Shown: positions 58,696 to 64,000 of the stretch, in pieces
Layout: each line of letters opens with the position of its first letter
Numbering within the stretch: position 1 is the stretch's first letter
NCBI RefSeq assembly: GCF_037392515.1
Contig: NC_090281.1
Location: forward strand, 45,918,645 to 45,982,644
Reading direction: 5' to 3'
Length of the DNA stretch: 64,000 bases
Origin: Haliotis asinina
Lineage: Eukaryota > Mollusca > Gastropoda > Lepetellida > Haliotidae
Position numbers and translations under genes: made by a program
The notes under the pieces: model-generated
Seen by the model: only the letters and a program-made list of their open reading frames with translations
What the model was told of the DNA's origin: nothing
The model's database searches: none

Positions 58696-58701
58696 TTTAT
58701 T
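58696..58701 (-). promoter_or_regulatory. Possible polyadenylation signal for the minus-strand gene
   Basis: AATAAA on the minus strand, 262 bases beyond the stop codon at 58963-58965. Confidence 0.4.
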
Positions 58702-58962
58702 AATGTCATCATTCCCAACATGGAACAGTACCAAATCCTCGAACATAAACACCAACATTGTTGTCGCAGAATGTGTGTCTAAATTGATCTTGATCAAATT
58801 TGAGATTTGAACAAGGTCAAAGGTAACTGAAGCCCGACACGTAAAACCAGAGATAAAAAACATTTTTGAGAAAAAAAACCTCTGGAACCGTGTTCCCTCA
58901 ACGTATGCAACGCTACCTATTCTACTGGAGGGTTTACAGTAGTAGACACGCAGAGTACATTG

Positions 58963-59113
58963 TCACAAAATATCCGAACAGTGAAACATCCACATGCTGC
59001 TCCAGAAGAATCCTTGATCCACTTCTGTCCACGGAATATCTTCATGGCAGTCGTCCTGCCTCTGGGGGACTTCAGGGTCCGTTTCCGCCCCCAGGGCGAT
59101 GGCATCCACGCTC
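58963..59113 (-). CDS. Terminal exon of an unrecognised acidic repeat protein
   Basis: After an acceptor (TTTATTATCAG, minus strand) the exon opens with one split-codon base. It then encodes SVDAIALGAE, TDPEVPQRQDDCHEDIPW, TEVDQGFFWSSMWMFHC and ends SDIL plus TGA. It is homologous to four internal exons further right. Across the three sequence types, most of the differences (about 8 of 13) fall at third positions in this frame and amino-acid changes are mild (D/E, Q/H, T/I). That favours this frame over the overlapping basic frame (MPSPWGRKRTLKSPRG). The family is not recognised. The low-complexity acidic character and single conserved Cys do not give a function. If real, the gene is transcribed leftward from beyond the window. 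Confidence 0.55.
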
Positions 59114-60349
59114 CTGATAATAAAGGTAAACATATTTTACATCATTTGTACTGTGTGCATAAATGCAAAATATATGATTCCACGAGAACATATCTCAAAC
59201 ACGAAAATCAAGTTGTGACTTGAGCAGTAGACGTTATTGTACACAAGGAGGCACTTTATGTTTTCTTTAAAAGGTCGTTTGGAAGAACACAGTGGCTTCT
59301 GCTAATAAAGGTAAACAGTATTCTGTATCATAATTTATACTTCCAGCACATATTAAGACTGCATGAGTGTCGTTTTCACACTGCTTTTACCAGCATACCA
59401 GCTATATCACGGGCAGAAACAACAAATATCGGCTCCACACATCATTCAGATATGGAAAATCGAAATAGGTTTGTTTGGAGCGCCATGAGCGAACGCTTTA
59501 ACCATTCGGTTATTCGACGATCCCCCTACATTTAAATGCAAAGCAAATATGTCGGGACGTGAAAAACAAAATTTAATTTAAGTTTTAAACTGAAATAGTG
59601 AATGCTTTACCAGCAGGTGGCCAGTACACTGACTTTCAAAGTGACCATCCGGGACTTGCTTTGTCTCGAACTACCTATTGAAGGACGGAATGGTGGGTTA
59701 ACACTAAGTTATACTATCTATAGATAGCATCGTACAGGGCATGCACGAAGGGGGCCCTATCTACACTAACCCCTAATCTACCAGTCAAGTGCAGTCAGCA
59801 TTGGGTCTACTGGGGATGCTGAAAAGACTGGGGCCACAGAGTGTGCCAACCCTAAACTAGCTGGGTTGCTGTAACAACCATCCTGACTGTACAGTCAGGC
59901 CCTAGCACCGAACCTACTCCATGTACGCTCGGCAGGGGGCTACGCGGAGAGCAGACGCACAATGGAGCCACCATGAGACAAAAGCTCATCCCATCGGACC
60001 CTCGGAAAGCCAGTGTACTAAAGTCCAGGTGGAAGGGTTTAGAGGGACACAACACCAAATCCAGAGTGTGCCAGGGTTCCTGCGTCTGAAAGAAATGAGT
60101 CATGCATAAGCATCAGTAATCACATTTCTCTCGGATGAAGATTGGATTAACAAGAGCGAGTAAGTGTGGTTTTCTGCCGCTTTGGACAATTTTCCAGCGT
60201 TAACTAGACGTGGGGCATAGTATTTAAGTGAGGACTCGAACAATGGTACTGAACATGACGTGCCAACACTTGAACAACTAGGCTACACTACCACTCCGTT
60301 TACATGCAGAAACCAGTATCAACCTTTCCCATCTATACCTAAATGGCTG

Positions 60350-60562
60350 TGACTATGCTGGTCGTAAGAGGCGACTAACGGGATCGGGTGGTCAGACTCG
60401 CTGACTTCTTGGTTGAAACATGTCATCGGTTCCCATTTGCGCAGATCGATGCTCGTGTTGTTGATCACTGGATTGTCTTGTCCAGACTCGATTATTTACA
60501 GACCGTCACCTTATAGCTGAATATTGCTGAGTGCGGCGTAAAACTAAACTCACTCATTCCTA
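60350..60562 (-). repeat. SINE in tandem unit 1
   Basis: Reverse SINE: CTGGTCGTAAGAGGCGACTA, GGGATCGGGTGGTCAGACTC, ending TGAGTGCGGCGTAAAACTAA. It was inserted before the 2,029-bp duplication because unit 2 carries it at the same place. Confidence 0.85.
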
Positions 60563-60640
60563 AATGGCTGTATACTATGAGAGAATTAGTGTGCACTATA
60601 TATGAAACAAATATTTTCTTCCAAATAGAGTTGAAAACAC

Positions 60641-60778
60641 CTGCCTGTCTGGTCCTCTGTCACCCTTCCGAAGAATCCATGGTCCACGTCTATCCATGGA
60701 ATATCTTCTTGGCAGTCGTCCTGCCTCTGGGGGACTTCAGGGTCCATTTCCGCCCCCAGGACGATGGCATCCACGTTC
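60641..60778 (-). CDS. Internal exon, acidic repeat protein (type 1, unit 1)
   Basis: On the minus strand, acceptor GTTACTATTAG, one split base, then NVDAIVLGAE, MDPEVPQRQDDCQEDIPW, IDVDHGFFGRVTEDQTG and a split Arg codon before a GTGTTT donor (weak). The length of 138 bases gives phase 2 in and phase 2 out, so it can be repeated without breaking frame. The exon assignment rests on homology with 58963-59113 and 60975-61121 and on matching phases. Confidence 0.5.
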
Positions 60779-60974
60779 CTAATAGTAACGATAACGAATA
60801 GGTTAATGTTTCATATCACTGATACTTACTACATAGATAATAAATATTAAAAGCATATGCTTTTTGGTCAGGAAAACGCTGTAACCTGAAACACAAGTTG
60901 TAACTTGCTCATGACGTCATTGTCAACAAGAATATATTGTATGTTGTCTTCAAAAGATAGTTTGGAGAACTTGC

Positions 60975-61121
60975 CTTCCTGGTAGTCTGGCGGCTTTGTG
61001 GTCGTTGTCCTGCCGCCAGAAGAGACCTTGATCCACTTCTGTCCACGGAATATCTTCTTGGCAGTCCTCCTGCCTCTGGGGGACTTCAGGGTCCATTTCC
61101 GCCCCCAGGTAGATGGCATCC
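60975..61121 (-). CDS. Internal exon, acidic repeat protein (type 2, unit 1)
   Basis: On the minus strand, acceptor GTTATGAGCAG, then DAIYLGAE, MDPEVPQRQEDCQEDIPW, TEVDQGLFWRQDNDHKAAR, LPG and a split Arg codon before GCAAGT. That would be a GC-AG intron, the best-known non-GT donor class. Its 147 bases again give phase 2 to phase 2. Overlapping frames are also open, as expected of a GC-rich short exon. Confidence 0.5.
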
Positions 61122-62378
61122 CTGCTCATAACAGTAAAGAGAATATAGTTTACATCGCTGGCACTTACTGTGTGCATAAATGCAACTTATATACCTACAC
61201 GTAAAATCTCAAACATGAAACTCAAGTTGTAATTTTGCAGTAGACGTCATGATAAACAAGGATGCATTGCATGTTATGGTTTATTCAAAAGATTGTTTGA
61301 AAGGAACAGTTGCATGTGTAAGCAACGGTTCTACTTAAAAAGGCAAAGAACACTTTACATAATTTATGCTTCTCTCACAGATTATGACTGCATGAGTGTC
61401 CTTTTTACACCGCTGTAAGCAATATACTAGCTATATCACGGTGAGAAACAACAAATATATGCTTCACACATCATTCAGATATGGAAAATCGAAATCGGGT
61501 TGTTTGGAGCGTCATGAGCGAACGCTTTAACCATTCGGTTATTCGACGATCCCCCTACATTTAAATGCAAAGCAAATATGTCGGGACGTGAAAAACAAAA
61601 TTTAATTTAAGTTTTAAACTGAAATAGTGAATGCTTTACCAGCAGGTGGCCAGTACACTGACTTTCAAAGTGACCATCCGGGACTTGCTTTGTCTCGAAC
61701 TACCTATTGAAGGACGGAATGGTGGGTTAACACTAAGTTATACTATCTATAGATAGCATCGTACAGGGCATGCACGAAGGGGGCCCTATCTACACTAACC
61801 CCTAATCTACCAGTCAAGTGCAGTCAGCATTGGGTCTACTGGGGGTGCTGAAAAGACTGGGGCCACAGAGTGTGCCAACCCTAAACTAGCTGGGTTGCTG
61901 TAACAACCATCCTGACTGTACAGTCAGGCCCTAGCACCGAACCTACTCCATGTACGCTCGGCAGGGGGCTACGCGGAGAGCAGACGCACAATGGAGCCAC
62001 CATGAGACAAAAGCTCATCCCATCGGACCCTCGGAAAGTCAGTGTACTAAAGTCCAGGTGGAAGGGTTTAGAGGGACACAACACCAAATCCAGAGTGTGC
62101 CAGGGTTCCTGCGTCTGAAAGAAACGAGTCATGCATAAGCATCAGTAATCACATTTCTCTCGGATGAAGATTGGATTAACAAGAGCGAGTAAGTGTGGTT
62201 TTCTGCCGCTTTGGACAATTTTCCAGCGTTAACTAGACGTGGGGCATAGTATTTAAGTGAGGACTCGAACAATGGTACTGAACATGACGTGCCAACACTT
62301 GAACAACTAGGCTACACTACCACTCCGTTTACATGCAGAAACCAGTATCAACCTTTCCCATCTATACCTAAATGGCTG

Positions 62379-62591
62379 TGACTATGCTGGTCGTAAGAGG
62401 CGACTAACGGGATCGGGTGGTCAGACTCGCTGACTTCTTGGTTGAAACATGTCATCGGTTCCCATTTGCGCAGATCAATGCTCGTGTTGTTGATCACTGG
62501 ATTGTCTTGTCCAGACTCGATTATTTACAGACCGTCACCTTATAGCTGAATATTGCTGAGTGCGGCGTAAAACTAAACTCACTCATTCCTA
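62379..62591 (-). repeat. SINE in tandem unit 2
   Basis: Copy of the 60350-60562 SINE moved by 2,029 bases, with about one substitution noticed. Confidence 0.85.
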
Positions 62592-62669
62592 AATGGCTGT
62601 ATACTATGAGAGAATTAGTGTGCACTATATATGAAACAAATATTTTCTTCCAAATAGAGTTGAAAACAC

Positions 62670-62807
62670 CTGCCTGTCTGGTCCTCTGTCACCCTTCCGA
62701 AGAATCCATGGTCCACGTCTATCCATGGAATATCTTCTTGGCAGTCGTCCTGCCTCTGGGGGACTTCAGGGTCCATTTCCGCCCCCAGGACGATGGCATC
62801 CACGTTC
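62670..62807 (-). CDS. Internal exon, acidic repeat protein (type 1, unit 2)
   Basis: Apparently identical to the exon at 60641-60778, including acceptor and donor. It would add 46 residues per unit to the protein, upstream of the unit 1 exons. Confidence 0.5.
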
Positions 62808-63003
62808 CTAATAGTAACGATAACGAATAGGTTAATGTTTCATATCACTGATACTTACTACATAGATAATAAATATTAAAAGCATATGCTTTTTGGTCAG
62901 GAAAACGCTGTAACCTGAAACACAAGTTGTAACTTGCTCATGACGTCATTGTCAACAAGAATATATTGTATGTTGTCTTCAAAAGATAGTTTGGAGAACT
63001 TGC

Positions 63004-63150
63004 CTTCCTGGTAGTCTGGCGGCTTTGTGGTCGTTGTCCTGCCGCCAGAAGAGACCTTGATCCACTTCTGTCCACGGAATATCTTCTTGGCAGTCCTCCT
63101 GCCTCTGGGGGACTTCAGGGTCCATTTCCGCCCCCAGGTAGATGGCATCC
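63004..63150 (-). CDS. Internal exon, acidic repeat protein (type 2, unit 2)
   Basis: Copy of 60975-61121. The acceptor reads GTAATGAGCAG instead of GTTATGAGCAG; the coding bases look identical. Further exons would lie beyond the right edge. Confidence 0.5.
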
Positions 63151-64000
63151 CTGCTCATTACAGTAAAGAGAATATAGTTTACATCGCTGGCACTTACTGT
63201 GTGCATAAATGCAACTTATATGCCTACACGTAAAATCTCAAACATGAAACTCAAGTTGTAATTTTGCAGTAGACGTCATGATAAACAAGGATGCATTGCA
63301 TGTTATGGTTTATTCAAAAGATTGTTTGAAAGGAACAGTTGCATGCGTAAGGAACGGTTCTACTTAAAAAGGCAAAGAACACTTTACATAATTTATACTT
63401 TTCTCACAGACTATGACTGCATGAGTGTCCTTTTTACACCGCTGTAAGCAATATACTAGCTATATCACGGTGAGAAACAATAAATATATGCTCCACACAT
63501 CATTCAGATATGGAAAATCGAAATAGGTTGTTTGGAGCGCCATGAGCGAACGCTTTAACCATTCGGTTATTCGACGATCCCCTTACATTTAAATGCAAAG
63601 CAAATATGTCGGGACGTGAAAAACAAAATTTAATTTAAGTTTTAAACTGAAATAGTGAATGCTTTACCAGCAGGTGGCCAGTACACTGACTTTCAAAGTG
63701 ACCATCCGGGACTTGCTTTGCCTCGAACTACCTATTGAAGGACGGAATGGTGGGTTAACACTAAGTTATACTATCTATAGATAGCATCGTACAGGGCATG
63801 CACGAAGGGGGCCCTATCTACACTAACCCCTAATCTACCAGTCAAGTGCAGTCAGCATTGGGTCTACTGGGGGTGCTGAAAAGACTGGGGCCACAGAGTG
63901 TGCCAACCCTAAACTAGCTGGGTTGCTGTAACAACCATCCTGACTGTACAGTCAGGCCCTAGCACCGAACCTACTCCATGTACGCTCGGCAGGGGGCTAC

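Larger units (their letters stand above)
59450..64000. repeat. 2,029-bp tandem duplication (2.2 copies, runs off right edge)
   Basis: Unit 1 (~59450-61478), unit 2 (~61479-63507) and a partial unit 3 (63508-64000) are almost identical, with only scattered substitutions (for example TACTGGGGATG versus TACTGGGGGTG). Every internal landmark repeats at exactly or very nearly 2,029 bp. Sequence left of 59450 (58917-59449) is a more diverged older copy of the unit's last third. Each unit holds one SINE, two exon modules and a ~900-bp stretch with no recognised feature. Confidence 0.93.

Noticed and set aside
59852-60103. 83-codon minus-strand frame repeated at 61881-62132
   Set aside because: It repeats only because the 2,029-bp unit does. 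No homologous exon, splice signals or third-position bias supported it.
60868-61119. Basic frame MPSTWGRKWTLKSPRG on the minus strand
   Set aside because: It overlaps the acidic frame. Differences among the modules sit at third positions of the acidic frame, not this one.

Overview
The window is animal nuclear DNA: AT-rich, intron-rich, with canonical GT-AG introns and many transposon relics. A roughly 250-bp SINE recurs at least nine times; its end carries GCGGCGTAAAACTAAACTC. That SINE is typical of marine gastropods, so a mollusc, probably an abalone-like (Haliotis) gastropod, is the best guess. This is inference from recalled repeat content, not a search.

The core is a head-to-tail cluster of three complete paralogous genes on the + strand: gene A (15743-24146), gene B (26964-37980) and gene C (40508-56132). 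I rebuilt each from 17 exons with identical phases, giving secreted proteins of 765, 761 and 763 aa. Each has a signal peptide, an N-terminal beta-rich domain, a central barrel-like region and a Cys-containing C-terminal beta domain. Motif order and the 64-residue spacing of two conserved Asp suggest a glycoside hydrolase related to clan GH-D (GH27/GH36). The exact CAZy family is unknown to me. Gene A keeps aromatic-rich loops that B and C have changed, which suggests the copies have diverged in activity. A fourth, broken copy lies upstream on the minus strand (7997-11658). It is a chimera of A-like and B-like exons, interrupted by a LINE fragment and a small MITE.

Layout: 1-5.8 kb is gene-poor (a repeat also present in gene C, a hairpin, a deleted mariner, a foldback element with TACGTA palindromes). 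5.8-7.3 kb is an apparently intact Tc1 transposon. 8.0-11.7 kb is the inverted pseudogene. 11.8-13.1 kb is a 44-bp minisatellite with 264-bp higher-order periodicity. 13.1-15.7 kb is empty. 15.7-56.1 kb is the gene cluster, whose introns hold Tc1, DD82E-type, SINE and foldback relics. 56.2-58.7 kb is intergenic. From 58.9 kb to the right edge lies a minus-strand array: a terminal exon followed by tandem 2,029-bp units, each carrying two phase-2/phase-2 exons of an unrecognised acidic repeat protein that runs off the window.

The cluster shows several kinds of ongoing exchange: a shared intron 1/exon 2 tract beside an orphan exon 2 stub, exon-15/16 fusion in the pseudogene, and tandem ghost copies of the start of exon 7 in genes A and C.
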